Assembly (NCBI RefSeq): GCF_000430625.1
Contig: NZ_AUMJ01000056.1
Coordinates: forward strand, 1 to 39,482
Direction of reading: 5' to 3'
From: Aneurinibacillus terranovensis DSM 18919
Lineage (GTDB): Bacteria; Bacillota; Bacilli; Aneurinibacillales; Aneurinibacillaceae
DNA length: 39,482 bases
Below, in pieces: positions 1-6,875 of this stretch. Position 1 is the first letter of the stretch; every line of letters begins with the position of its first letter. The translations under genes and the position numbers were made by a program. The notes below the pieces were generated by a model. That model was not told where the DNA came from, made no database searches, and saw nothing but the letters and a program-made list of their open reading frames with translations.

Positions 1-87
1 TCGACACCCTTGCCATAAGCTAATGGTTACTACTGCCTTCACCATTCGGGACTTGAACCCTATAGATAATGCCCATGCCGGGCGCAC
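1..87 (-). mobile_element. Group II intron (bacterial class C type), 5' end only
   Basis: Read on the minus strand from 87, the sequence begins GTGCGCCCGGCATGGGC, which matches the conserved 5' end of bacterial group II introns. It continues with the domain I stretch GGGTTCAAGTCCCGAA and CGCAAGGGTGTCG-like sequence (here GGCAAGGGTGTCGA). The element runs off the left edge, so the reverse transcriptase/maturase ORF and domain V/VI are not visible. Its 5' boundary lies directly after the T-tract of an intrinsic terminator, the preferred insertion context of class IIC introns. Recognition is from remembered consensus, not alignment. Confidence 0.75.
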
Positions 88-122
88 CAAAAAGGCGGGA
101 AAGCCGAATAGTTGGCTCTCCC
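88..122 (-). terminator. Intrinsic terminator of the amidase gene; intron insertion site
   Basis: On the minus strand a 9-bp stem (114-122 with 97-105, one G-T pair) and an 8-nt loop are followed by GCCTTTTTG, and then the group II intron starts. It lies 69 bp downstream of the amidase stop codon at 191 and is the natural terminator of that gene. Confidence 0.85.
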
Positions 123-190
123 TCTATCATTTACCATGTCATCACACAATTATTACAGTTATTATAATTATTTATAGTATTTCAGTATCA

Positions 191-973
191 CTAGAGTCGA
201 TACAGGTGGGGTTTGCGGTCTTTAAACACGGGCATGCGTTCACGAATCGGCGCTACCTTTTCCGGTTCAATATCTGCGTATAATATCTGAGGGTTATCGC
301 CCGCTTCCGCAATGACTTCTCCCCACGGATCGATGACAAGAGAATGCCCTTGAAAAACGTCATGTTCATTGCGGCCGGATATATTGGCCGCTACCACGTA
401 CAACTGATTTTCAATCGCTCTCGCTCTCAGAAGAGTTCGCCAGTGTTCCAGCCGCTGTACCGGCCACTCGGCGGGCACGAAAATAACGCAAGCCCCTTCC
501 AGTGCATATGTTCTGGCGAGTTCGGGAAATCTCAAATCATAGCAGATGATCGTTGCCGCTTCGAAATTGCCCATATTGTAAGTGGAAAATTCCTCTCCGG
601 GGATGAGAAACCGATCTTCGTCCATTAAACCGATCAAATGCAATTTACTATATACATTTTCAATCTTTCCCTCAGGGTTAAAGGTGATCGACGTATTACA
701 AGTACCCGCACTGTACTGAACAGGAAAAGATCCTCCAACAATCCATATCTTATGCTCCAATGCTTTTTGCGCAAGATAATCAACGGTTGCTCCCTGCATC
801 TGTTCTGTATGATCATTCAGCCTGGGAAAATCATAGCCGCTGGTCCACATTTCGGGCAGCACAACCACCTGTGCGCCATTCTCTGCGGCCTCATCAATCA
901 TTTCTCCCGCCGCTTTCCTGTTGTGTTCACGGTCCCCCTGTACGACATTCATCTGGCACACAGCAATTTTCAT
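191..973 (-). CDS. Carbon-nitrogen hydrolase (nitrilase superfamily, omega-amidase/MtnU-like)
   Basis: This 260-residue protein is a typical single-domain nitrilase-superfamily amidase. These cytosolic enzymes hydrolyse C-N bonds of small amides through a Glu-Lys-Cys triad. The triad is visible as E41 (VVLPEMW), K110 (YSKLHL) and C144 (IICYDLRFPE). The last motif is characteristic of the omega-amidase/Nit2 and MtnU-YkrU group, which deaminates alpha-ketoglutaramate or ketoglutaramate-like products of methionine salvage; the exact substrate cannot be read from sequence. The ATG at 973 is preceded by a good GGAGG. The gene is divergent from lgt and is closed by the terminator at 88-122. No other methionine-salvage genes are in view. 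Confidence 0.9.
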   Translation of the reverse strand: MKIAVCQMNVVQGDREHNRKAAGEMIDEAAENGAQVVVLPEMWTSGYDFPRLNDHTEQMQGATVDYLAQKALEHKIWIVGGSFPVQYSAGTCNTSITFNPEGKIENVYSKLHLIGLMDEDRFLIPGEEFSTYNMGNFEAATIICYDLRFPELARTYALEGACVIFVPAEWPVQRLEHWRTLLRARAIENQLYVVAANISGRNEHDVFQGHSLVIDPWGEVIAEAGDNPQILYADIEPEKVAPIRERMPVFKDRKPHLYRL

Positions 974-1003
974 ATGTTTTCCTCCGATCGATCGTTTACA
1001 TTT

Positions 1004-1032
1004 ATTATGGTTTGACCAATAAATAATATCAA
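1004..1032 (-). promoter_or_regulatory. SigA-type promoter of the amidase gene
   Basis: On the minus strand there is a -35 TTGATA (1027-1032), a 17-bp spacer and a -10 CATAAT (1004-1009), about 30 bp upstream of the amidase start codon. This is a visual match to the vegetative consensus only. Confidence 0.6.
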
Positions 1033-1133
1033 CTGTAAGTTTTTTTTCAAGATCGCTTGAAGAAAATGCCGTTTCACTTTAAAGTTGAAGAAGTGGATGA
1101 CCAACTACATTTGTAGACAAAGGAGTTTTCATT

Positions 1134-1931
1134 TTGCATCAATACATAGCCTATATCGGCTCTTTCCCTATTCGATCGTATAGTCTTTTGTTTGCCCTCG
1201 CGTTTGCGCTTGGAGTCGGTGTTACCTATACGCTAGCCAAACTGCTGAAAAAAGAAGAACTTGGGGAACACCTGCTCAATCTTGCCGCTCCCATGTTTTT
1301 CGGCGCCATTATCGGTTCGCGTTTCTGGGCGGTCTTTTTGTTCGACTGGGATTATTATTCGAAACATCCCGGAGAAATAATCGCTATATGGCATGGCGGT
1401 CTATCCATTCAGGGTGGAATCGTCGGCGCGATTATCGTCGGTATCTGGTACGTGCGGAAACATGGTCTTTCATTCTGGGAACTGGCTGATTTATGCGCAC
1501 CGGGTCTCATTCTCGGGCAGAGCATTGGCCGGGACGCGAATTTTATGAATGGAGACGCGTTCGGCGATCCGACAGGCAGCAATTTTGGCATTCTTTATCC
1601 GGAGGGAACGAATGCAAGAGCAACGTTTGGAGACCAGCCCCTCTGGCCTGCCGAGGTATGGGAAGGACAAATGGATGTCATTATCTTCGCCATATTGTTT
1701 ATGCTGCTGCAAAAGCGTCTAAAACGCGGGTATCTTTTTCTTATCTATAATATTTTGTATAGCGCCGGCCGGTTTGTCCTGGAAATGCTCCGGGGGGATT
1801 CGCCAAGGTTTTTATTTAATTGGACCACCGCTCAATGGACGGCCGTGATCGTCATCATTCTCAGCGTTATCATTGGCGTTTACCTTCACTTTACTCAACC
1901 GAAAGAAGAAAAAGGCCCAAACCCTGCTTAA
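1134..1931 (+). CDS. lgt: Prolipoprotein diacylglyceryl transferase
   Basis: Lgt is a polytopic membrane enzyme that transfers diacylglycerol from phosphatidylglycerol to the lipobox cysteine of prolipoproteins, the first step of lipoprotein maturation. The 265-residue protein has the normal family length and several membrane segments. It carries the HGGLSIQGG motif (88-96) and the Lgt signature IGRDANFMNGDAFG (131-144) with the essential Arg-133; the usual Glu of the signature is Asp here. The start is a TTG at 1134, preceded by AAAGGAG with 8-nt spacing; no in-frame ATG lies nearby. Lipoproteins encoded later in the window (MORN protein, 69-residue lipoprotein) would be substrates of this enzyme. 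Confidence 0.97.
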   Translation: MHQYIAYIGSFPIRSYSLLFALAFALGVGVTYTLAKLLKKEELGEHLLNLAAPMFFGAIIGSRFWAVFLFDWDYYSKHPGEIIAIWHGGLSIQGGIVGAIIVGIWYVRKHGLSFWELADLCAPGLILGQSIGRDANFMNGDAFGDPTGSNFGILYPEGTNARATFGDQPLWPAEVWEGQMDVIIFAILFMLLQKRLKRGYLFLIYNILYSAGRFVLEMLRGDSPRFLFNWTTAQWTAVIVIILSVIIGVYLHFTQPKEEKGPNPA

Positions 1932-1950
1932 TGATCTTTCATAAACGATA

Positions 1951-1990
1951 AAAATGCAGCCAACTCTTTGTGAGAGATCGGCTGCATTTT
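1951..1990. terminator. Bidirectional intrinsic terminator between lgt and the sigma operon
   Basis: An 11-bp perfect stem, AAAATGCAGCC (1951-1961) and GGCTGCATTTT (1980-1990), has A-rich and T-rich flanks. It can terminate lgt (plus) and the convergent ECF sigma operon (minus, ending at 2017). Confidence 0.9.
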
Positions 1991-2016
1991 TATTTAGATC
2001 CTTTTCTTACTTTTTC

Positions 2017-2856
2017 TTACTTGCCGGATTTTCTCCCCTTTCTTTTATCCTGAAGCCATCCCACCATCAAACCAAATGAAATCCACACTAAAACAAGCAA
2101 AACTACAGTCCCAAGAAAAGGAACATTAACCGCTGCGGTAATAACAAGAGCTCCGCTCAATACCTTTAAGAGGGGATGACTGGTACGAACCGGCACCATT
2201 TCTCCGATGACGACACTGGATGCTGCGGTTCCCAAAAAGAAAAACGGTAGGGATAGGAGGAGTAAAATCAGGAATATAGGAATGCCGATGACTGTAACGG
2301 ATAATAAAATGGCAATCCCAGCGAACAATAAGCTCGTAACAAAACCGACCTTTATGAGCTGTCGAGGCTCCGTTTGAATGTGACGAACCATCGGATCGAT
2401 GCGCTCCTTCAGAAGAAAAGCCGTTAATGTCGGAACAAACAGCATCAGCAGGCTGAATATAAATTGCAATAACCAGACACCAAGAAGGGCGGCTAGAACA
2501 AGAAGGGCATTGTGTTCGGTAGGATTGTCTAAGGCAACGTTGACAACGTTGTCATTCAGAATGGCACCTGGTTCCTGGTTGATTTTTCCGCCCATCACAA
2601 ACACAAACCCATGAATGTGGGCTGATTTCTTAATATCCAGATTTCCGTTGAATACGATCACGACATCCCTGACCGTCCCCCCTACGGTCGCGTCTCCCCC
2701 GACGACGACTACATTTTCAACAGTCTCCCCTACCGCTATCACTGTATTCTGGTGCATAAAGAAATTTTGCGTGGAGGCAGCAGACGCTGTGGGAGCGGGC
2801 AGCAGGAGGAGAAAGGCACTGGTTAATAGCAGCAAGATATAATGGCACAATTTCAT
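2017..2856 (-). CDS. Bactofilin-like polymer-forming membrane protein in an ECF sigma operon
   Basis: The 279-residue product has an N-terminal signal peptide (about 1-26, ending ASA). A short beta-helical, bactofilin-like segment follows (about 38-110) with repeating GG/GxV turns such as GETVENVVVVGGDATVGG. The C-terminal half has three or four hydrophobic segments (about 117-145, 168-215, 235-265) and a basic tail. It is annotated in related genomes as a polymer-forming cytoskeletal protein. It is the third gene of the operon, 15 bp behind the anti-sigma gene, with RBS AAAGGAGGAG. It may act with the anti-sigma factor as an envelope sensor; this is inference from position, and the molecular role is unknown. 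Confidence 0.7.
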   Translation of the reverse strand: MKLCHYILLLLTSAFLLLLPAPTASAASTQNFFMHQNTVIAVGETVENVVVVGGDATVGGTVRDVVIVFNGNLDIKKSAHIHGFVFVMGGKINQEPGAILNDNVVNVALDNPTEHNALLVLAALLGVWLLQFIFSLLMLFVPTLTAFLLKERIDPMVRHIQTEPRQLIKVGFVTSLLFAGIAILLSVTVIGIPIFLILLLLSLPFFFLGTAASSVVIGEMVPVRTSHPLLKVLSGALVITAAVNVPFLGTVVLLVLVWISFGLMVGWLQDKRKGRKSGK

Positions 2857-2871
2857 CGTTTCTCTCCTCCT

Positions 2872-3375
2872 TTAGCCTGTTATTTTAGTGGTCAATAAAT
2901 GACGCAGGGACCATCCCGATAAAAGAATAACAAATAACGCAAGCACAGAAATTCCCTCAACCAAATAAGGAATCACTTTAACAAGGACGCCTATCACGTG
3001 AAATAATCCAAATAAGATAGAAAACATCGAAGAGAACATTCCCCCTCGTAATGCCAAAAACAGAAGAAACACCGCAGAAAAAAGAAATACAGGCAACAAG
3101 TATGTCCGATACCCTGCTTCCGTATTTTTACGGGTAACCTCCCTTTCCCTGCCTTCTTTTAAACCGATGGAGGTCATTACCTTTCCTTCCAAATCACCTG
3201 ATATTTCAACTGAAGCATACGTTTGAAAAAGTTGCCCTCGCAGCGAATACAGGTCATCCCGTATATTCTGACAATAGGCACATTGCTGGAGATGGCGGTC
3301 AACCTCCAGATACTCGCTTGCCGTAAGTTCATTATCTATATAAGCGGAAAGCTGTTCTTCTACATGAGTACTCAA
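2872..3375 (-). CDS. Zinc-finger anti-sigma factor (RsiW-like)
   Basis: This 167-residue protein carries the ZAS zinc-binding motif H28-x3-C32-x2-C35 (HLQQCAYC) near the N-terminus. His-4 is a possible extra ligand. Hydrophobic segments lie at about 93-112, 118-133 and 141-157. Such proteins hold an ECF sigma factor inactive at the membrane until regulated proteolysis or a signal releases it. It starts at a TTG (3375) with the strong RBS GGAAGGGGG and lies 16 bp behind the ECF sigma gene, its predicted partner. Unlike B. subtilis RsiW, where a bactofilin-like repeat follows the membrane segment in the same protein, that module is here encoded by the next gene. Confidence 0.88.
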   Translation of the reverse strand: MSTHVEEQLSAYIDNELTASEYLEVDRHLQQCAYCQNIRDDLYSLRGQLFQTYASVEISGDLEGKVMTSIGLKEGREREVTRKNTEAGYRTYLLPVFLFSAVFLLFLALRGGMFSSMFSILFGLFHVIGVLVKVIPYLVEGISVLALFVILLSGWSLRHLLTTKITG

Positions 3376-3391
3376 TGTTGTTCCCCCTTCC

Positions 3392-3925
3392 TTACTTCGT
3401 CCATTCCTTCCTCAGCGACAAGCGTGCCGAGGAAATTCTTGATTTTACCGTCCCAACCGGTATGTCCAAAATACGGGCGATCTCGTCATAAGAAAAGCCC
3501 TGGATGTCACGTAAAACAAGTACGGTTCGGTGGTCTAACGAAATATTTTGCATCGCTTCTTCGATCGTAAGCTGAAGCTGTTTCTGCTCCATCGTTCCCC
3601 TGGAAGAAGGAGTCGGAATATATTCTTCGAGATTATCGGCCAGCAGGCTTGCTTCCTTCTTCTTTTTCTGAACACGCGTATAACAGAGATTAGAAACAAT
3701 TCTTGTTAGCCACGAAGAAAAGGCAAATTCACTCTCTAAGGATTTTAAGGAAAAATAGACTTTTACAAAGGCCTCCTGCGCCACATCTTCTGCCTCCATT
3801 CGATCCTGTAACATGGCATAGGCGTGTCGAAACACCTGCCCTTTGTACCGTTGGATGAGTTGTGTGAACGCTTCTTTATCTCCCCGCTTCGCTTTGCGTA
3901 TCATTTCATAAAGTTCCTGCTCCAC
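3392..3925 (-). CDS. RNA polymerase ECF-type sigma factor
   Basis: The 177-residue protein has the two-domain ECF layout. Region 2 lies at about 20-90, with ALAYAMLQDRMEAEDVAQEAF-like helices (here HAYAMLQDRMEAEDVAQEAF). Region 4 lies at about 118-173, with the helix-turn-helix FSYDEIARILDIPVGTVKSR. It would direct RNA polymerase to a small stress regulon and probably its own operon, together with the anti-sigma and bactofilin-like genes downstream. The start is a GTG at 3925, preceded by GGGGTGAG. No convincing ECF promoter with the usual AAC-N16-CG spacing was found upstream, though AAC and CG elements 13 bp apart are present. Which ECF subgroup it belongs to cannot be settled by eye. Confidence 0.93.
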   Translation of the reverse strand: MEQELYEMIRKAKRGDKEAFTQLIQRYKGQVFRHAYAMLQDRMEAEDVAQEAFVKVYFSLKSLESEFAFSSWLTRIVSNLCYTRVQKKKKEASLLADNLEEYIPTPSSRGTMEQKQLQLTIEEAMQNISLDHRTVLVLRDIQGFSYDEIARILDIPVGTVKSRISSARLSLRKEWTK

Positions 3926-4170
3926 ACATTCTCACCCCATTCGATACAACCCTTCCGTTACATTTATTCATTTGCTAAGAACACTGTTGTATTCATGGCT
4001 AATTTGGATTTGGACGATTTACATAAAAAGACTGCAGCATTTCTCTAAAAGTTCGATTTGCAGGCAGAAAAATCTCAAGAGAATCAACCTTGTAAAAAAC
4101 GAATTCTTTATAAACAACTATACTACCGGTAATGTTTTTTTCCAAACGCTCCCCCGGTTATGCGTTCATC
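3926..4170. other. Intergenic region upstream of the ECF sigma gene
   Basis: No gene is seen in this stretch. It contains the presumed ECF promoter region next to 3925 on the minus strand; the rest is AT-rich and featureless to the eye. The sigK terminator and an 11-bp tandem repeat follow to the right. Confidence 0.5.
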
Positions 4171-4200
4171 AACAAAAGCGCCGTAGACAGAACCGGCGCT
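4171..4200 (-). terminator. Intrinsic terminator of sigK
   Basis: A 7-bp stem AGCGCCG/CGGCGCT (4177-4183 with 4194-4200) is followed on the minus strand by TTTTGTT. It lies about 85 bp behind the sigK stop codon, past the tandem repeat. Confidence 0.8.
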
Positions 4201-4249
4201 CTTGCTTTTGTCTTGCTTTTGTCTTGCTTTTGTCTTGCTCTTGCTTTTG
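4201..4249. repeat. 11-bp direct tandem repeat
   Basis: The unit CTTGCTTTTGT occurs three times head to tail (4201-4211, 4212-4222, 4223-4233). A degenerate copy CTTGCTCTTGCTTTTG follows. It lies in the sigK 3' untranslated region between the stop codon and the terminator. Confidence 0.9.
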
Positions 4250-4285
4250 ATTTCTGCATAGTAAAACAAGTGAGGTCAAAACTTA

Positions 4286-4648
4286 TCAGGTAACCCGCTG
4301 CCCCTGACGGTAAAATTCATGTAGCAATTTCATAAGTGCCCGTTTCTCGATTCGCGATACATACGAACGGGAGATGCCAAGCTCTTTCGCGATTTCCCGC
4401 TGAGTCCGCTCTTCTTCATTATCCAGCCCGAAGCGGCCGATAATCACTTCCTTCTCCCGCTTATCAAGAACATGAATGTGTTTATAAATCTTCGTTTTCT
4501 CCAGTTTTAATTGGACTTGATCCTCTACTTCATTCGCTTCCGTTCCCAATATATCCAGCAGACTGATTTCGTTTCCCTCTTTATCCGTACCAATCGGATC
4601 GTGTAACGAAACATCTTTTTTCGTCTTTTTTAGAGAACGAAGATGCAT
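4286..4648 (-). CDS. spoIIIC: RNA polymerase sigma-K, C-terminal half (SpoIIIC-type), split by a prophage
   Basis: The 120 residues match the C-terminal half of the mother-cell sporulation factor sigma-K. They begin [20 protein letters not shown], continue through [13 protein letters not shown], and end in the region 4 helix-turn-helix [20 protein letters not shown] (83-102). The reading frame stays open upstream as EIL (4649-4657), which also fits SigK. Upstream of that it leaves the family sequence, because the prophage junction lies there. Without regions 1-2 the fragment cannot act as a sigma factor; a complete sigK would form only after excision joins it to the N-terminal half, which lies outside the window. 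The ATG at 4648 is nominal and there is no proper RBS. Confidence 0.93.
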   Translation of the reverse strand: MHLRSLKKTKKDVSLHDPIGTDKEGNEISLLDILGTEANEVEDQVQLKLEKTKIYKHIHVLDKREKEVIIGRFGLDNEEERTQREIAKELGISRSYVSRIEKRALMKLLHEFYRQGQRVT

Positions 4649-4680
4649 TAAGATCTCGATTCTAAAGTCAATAGAGGTGC
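4649..4680 (-). other. Prophage attachment junction within sigK (att half-site)
   Basis: Reading on the minus strand, the sequence is prophage-like up to about 4661 and becomes sigK-like from GAGATCTTAATGCAT (4657-4643). The equivalent of the B. subtilis skin core AATGA lies in the Glu-Asn-Glu codons of SigK, and here the corresponding bases read ATCGAG. The crossover is therefore placed at about 4655-4661, some 20-25 bp from the recombinase stop codon. The exact dinucleotide cannot be fixed without the other junction. Confidence 0.75.
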
Positions 4681-6189
4681 TTAATACGTAAAAATCTCGA
4701 TATGGTCTTCGTATACAATGATCTCTCGCACTAGCTGACGAATAAGCTGCTGTTTATCTTCAAATGTTAATTCATCCGAATTCTTAGATAGATAATATTC
4801 AGCCGCCTCAGTCAACAACCCGTGATTGAATTGAGCCTCTTTCGCATCTTTCATTCTAGCCTTCAGTTCATCCAATTGTTTCGTTGCGATTTCTTCCTTT
4901 TCTTTTAAAGATCGCATGGTTTCCCGAACCTCTTCTTCGCCAATCTCCATACCAGAAGCAAAGAGAGAAAGAATTTTTTTCCGGCCTTCCTTCGCCTTCT
5001 CAATTTCCTTTTCTAAACGTTCAAGTTCAATCTGTTCATAAGGAATTTCTTCCCTGACATTTTCCGCCTCAGCTGCCGCAGCGATCTCGTTCGGCTGCTC
5101 TAACCAGGAGCGAATCGTTTCCCACACCTCAGCCTCGATATTCTGGGCTTTGACTTTCCGACCGCATCCCTTTTGTTTAGCTCCAGCTGTATTTTTCATG
5201 TCTGTATATTCAAACTCGTATTTTCCCCAGTTTTTCGATCGACGCCCTGTCATTGTATTCCCACAATCCGAACAACGAAGCAATCCACTCAACAGATATT
5301 GATGAACCCCTTTCTTCGTCCACCTTCTTCGGGAATCTTGCAACAGCTTCTGCGCGTATTCAAATTTTTCACGTTCGATAATTGGTGGGCATTCTATCAG
5401 TATCCATTCCTCGCGCGGACGTTCCTTCATTGATACTCGTTCATCCGGGCTTTTATGTTTATTTCCAAGCATCCCTTCCGTGTTCCAGCGATTCTGATAG
5501 AACTCTCCGATATAAGCGGTGTTCATCAGTATCTGTCTTACCACTTGGCGATGCCACACGCTCGCTCCCCGTTTGGTTGGGATTCCTTTATCCGTAAGAT
5601 GGATAGCAATACCGTTAATCCCTTTTACCATACTATTCGGTTTTGTAAAAAGGTCAAAGATCAATCGTACGACAGCTGCCTCCTCCTCATTTACTATGAT
5701 TTGTGCTGTTTCCTTATCGTATCCATATCCATAAATTTTAAAGTCTCGCAACACACGCCCCTGTCTTGCTTTTTCGCGTCGGCCACGTGTCATCCGTTCG
5801 TTAATTTTGGCTTTTTCAAATTCTGCGATGGCACCACGCATACTATAGAAAAGTTGACCTTCCGGTGTGCGGGCGTACTCACCATTCACGAACACAAGTT
5901 CCACGCCACGTTTATCAAATTCATCGGTGACAAGCAGCTGGTTCATCAGTTTCCTTGATAGTCGGTCCGGATCCAGACAGACGATTTTAGTAATGAGACC
6001 GTCTCGAACATCCTGGCGTAAGCGCGACAAAGCCGGACGATCTAAAAACTCACCCGAAATTCCTTCATCTATATATTCCTTGCACTCAGTCGTTCCAGCC
6101 TTCTTCCGACACTCCCTGATTTGATCCTTCAGACCGAATCCGTGTTTGGCCTGTTCCTCTGTGCTTACCCGCGCATAAATTCCGACCAC
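4681..6189 (-). CDS. spoIVCA: Large serine recombinase (SpoIVCA-type) for sigK element excision
   Basis: This 502-residue site-specific recombinase has an N-terminal resolvase domain with catalytic Ser-9 (YARVSTEEQ) and an arginine motif [10 protein letters not shown] recombinase DNA-binding domain follows (about 150-260), then a zinc ribbon (C306-x2-C309 ... C342) and a long charged coiled coil (about 380-465), all typical of phage serine integrases. The start is the GTG at 6189 with RBS CAGGAGGG 9 nt upstream; the open frame extends to 6294, but that extension is not resolvase-like. It ends about 25 bp from the sigK junction and reads in the same direction as sigK. Its expected role is excision of the element in the mother cell, and integration for the phage. 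Timing control is not visible. Confidence 0.93.
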   Translation of the reverse strand: MVGIYARVSTEEQAKHGFGLKDQIRECRKKAGTTECKEYIDEGISGEFLDRPALSRLRQDVRDGLITKIVCLDPDRLSRKLMNQLLVTDEFDKRGVELVFVNGEYARTPEGQLFYSMRGAIAEFEKAKINERMTRGRREKARQGRVLRDFKIYGYGYDKETAQIIVNEEEAAVVRLIFDLFTKPNSMVKGINGIAIHLTDKGIPTKRGASVWHRQVVRQILMNTAYIGEFYQNRWNTEGMLGNKHKSPDERVSMKERPREEWILIECPPIIEREKFEYAQKLLQDSRRRWTKKGVHQYLLSGLLRCSDCGNTMTGRRSKNWGKYEFEYTDMKNTAGAKQKGCGRKVKAQNIEAEVWETIRSWLEQPNEIAAAAEAENVREEIPYEQIELERLEKEIEKAKEGRKKILSLFASGMEIGEEEVRETMRSLKEKEEIATKQLDELKARMKDAKEAQFNHGLLTEAAEYYLSKNSDELTFEDKQQLIRQLVREIIVYEDHIEIFTY

Positions 6190-6277
6190 GAAGCTTTTCC
6201 CTCCTGTATTTCTCTTTGAGATAAATATAGCAGTCAAGCATTCGCTTGTCAGTAGAATTGCCCCTGATAAATTTGAC

Positions 6278-6320
6278 ATGCATCTGCGTTTCACCTCGCT
6301 AATGGAAGGTATGCAGATGC
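6278..6320. repeat. Inverted repeat upstream of the recombinase
   Basis: GCATCTGC (6280-6287) and GCAGATGC (6313-6320) form an 8-bp inverted repeat centred about 110 bp upstream of the recombinase start. It could be an operator or a recombinase-related site; the function is unknown. Confidence 0.5.
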
Positions 6321-6360
6321 CGCTTGGACTAATGCATAATTAGCACGTGCTCATCGATTT

Positions 6361-6627
6361 TTATGACATGAAGATGAAGGGATAAAATATCCCGTCATCC
6401 GTTGTAAGCATAACTTCCAACACTTCTATCGCACTCGGCTTCGTCGGGTCGCGCCGGCCGAATAAGACCCTTCTTCTCCAACCGATTGAGGTGCCCGTGT
6501 ACCGTTGAACTGGACGACAGGCCGATCGCCTTACCAATCTCTCGGATCGCGGGAGGATAACCCTTGCCCTTGACCTCTTGTTTGATGTATTCCAGAATAG
6601 CAAGCCGTCTGCTAAAAGTTTCTTCAT
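6361..6627 (-). pseudogene. LexA-like DNA-binding domain gene, frameshifted twice
   Basis: The DNA encodes an almost perfect LexA N-terminal winged helix, but in two frames. An ATG at 6627 with RBS GAGGGG gives MKKL. The frame then needs a -1 shift at the CTTTTAGC run to read [34 protein letters not shown] and [18 protein letters not shown] +1 shift near CGGCCGGCGCG returns it to [13 protein letters not shown] and a stop at 6361. There is no peptidase domain, as in short phage LexA-like regulators. As written, the translated frame between the two shifts is nonsense, so the gene looks broken; paired sequencing errors are the alternative. Two SOS boxes sit in its promoter. Confidence 0.8.
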
Positions 6628-6647
6628 CCCATTACCCCTCAAAATAG

Positions 6648-6689
6648 GAACAAACATTCTTGTTTTAAATTATACAGGAACATTAGTTC
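6648..6689 (-). promoter_or_regulatory. SOS-box promoter of the lexA-like gene
   Basis: A perfect Bacillus LexA box GAAC-ATTA-GTTC (6678-6689) and a one-mismatch box GAAC-AAAC-ATTC (6648-6659) lie 30 bp apart, about three helical turns. They flank a minus-strand -10 TATAAT (6669-6674). The layout fits LexA or self repression of the frameshifted gene downstream. The -35 is poor. Confidence 0.75.
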
Positions 6690-6828
6690 TTATTATATTC
6701 TGCACGCTCTTTTCTCCCCTTCTCTTGCATAAAATAACCTCCTCCAAGCAATATATCTCCGGAACTGAGGAACCCAGTAACTCATTTCCTGTGGTACAGA
6801 TATACGATGGAACGGAAGAAGTTATGCA

Positions 6829-6866
6829 AAAAGAAAAGCCTGGATAATAGATATCTAGGCTTTTCT
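6829..6866 (-). terminator. Terminator of the two-gene cassette
   Basis: A 10-bp perfect stem AGAAAAGCCT/AGGCTTTTCT (6832-6841 with 6857-6866) is followed on the minus strand by TTTT. It lies 10 bp behind the stop codon of the TIM-barrel-like gene. Confidence 0.85.
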
Positions 6867-6875
6867 ATAAACAAA

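Noticed and set aside
30-65. tRNA T-arm-like sequence GGGTTCAAGTCCC
   Set aside because: No cloverleaf or matching acceptor stem is present, and the flanking sequence matches a group II intron 5' region.
23-283. 86-codon plus-strand frame
   Set aside because: It crosses the intron end and terminator and overlaps the amidase gene; no RBS and no protein-like pattern.
6278-6291. Second att-like copy ATGCATCTGCGTT similar to the sigK start
   Set aside because: The match to the sigK junction is short, inverted and on the far side of the recombinase; likely chance.
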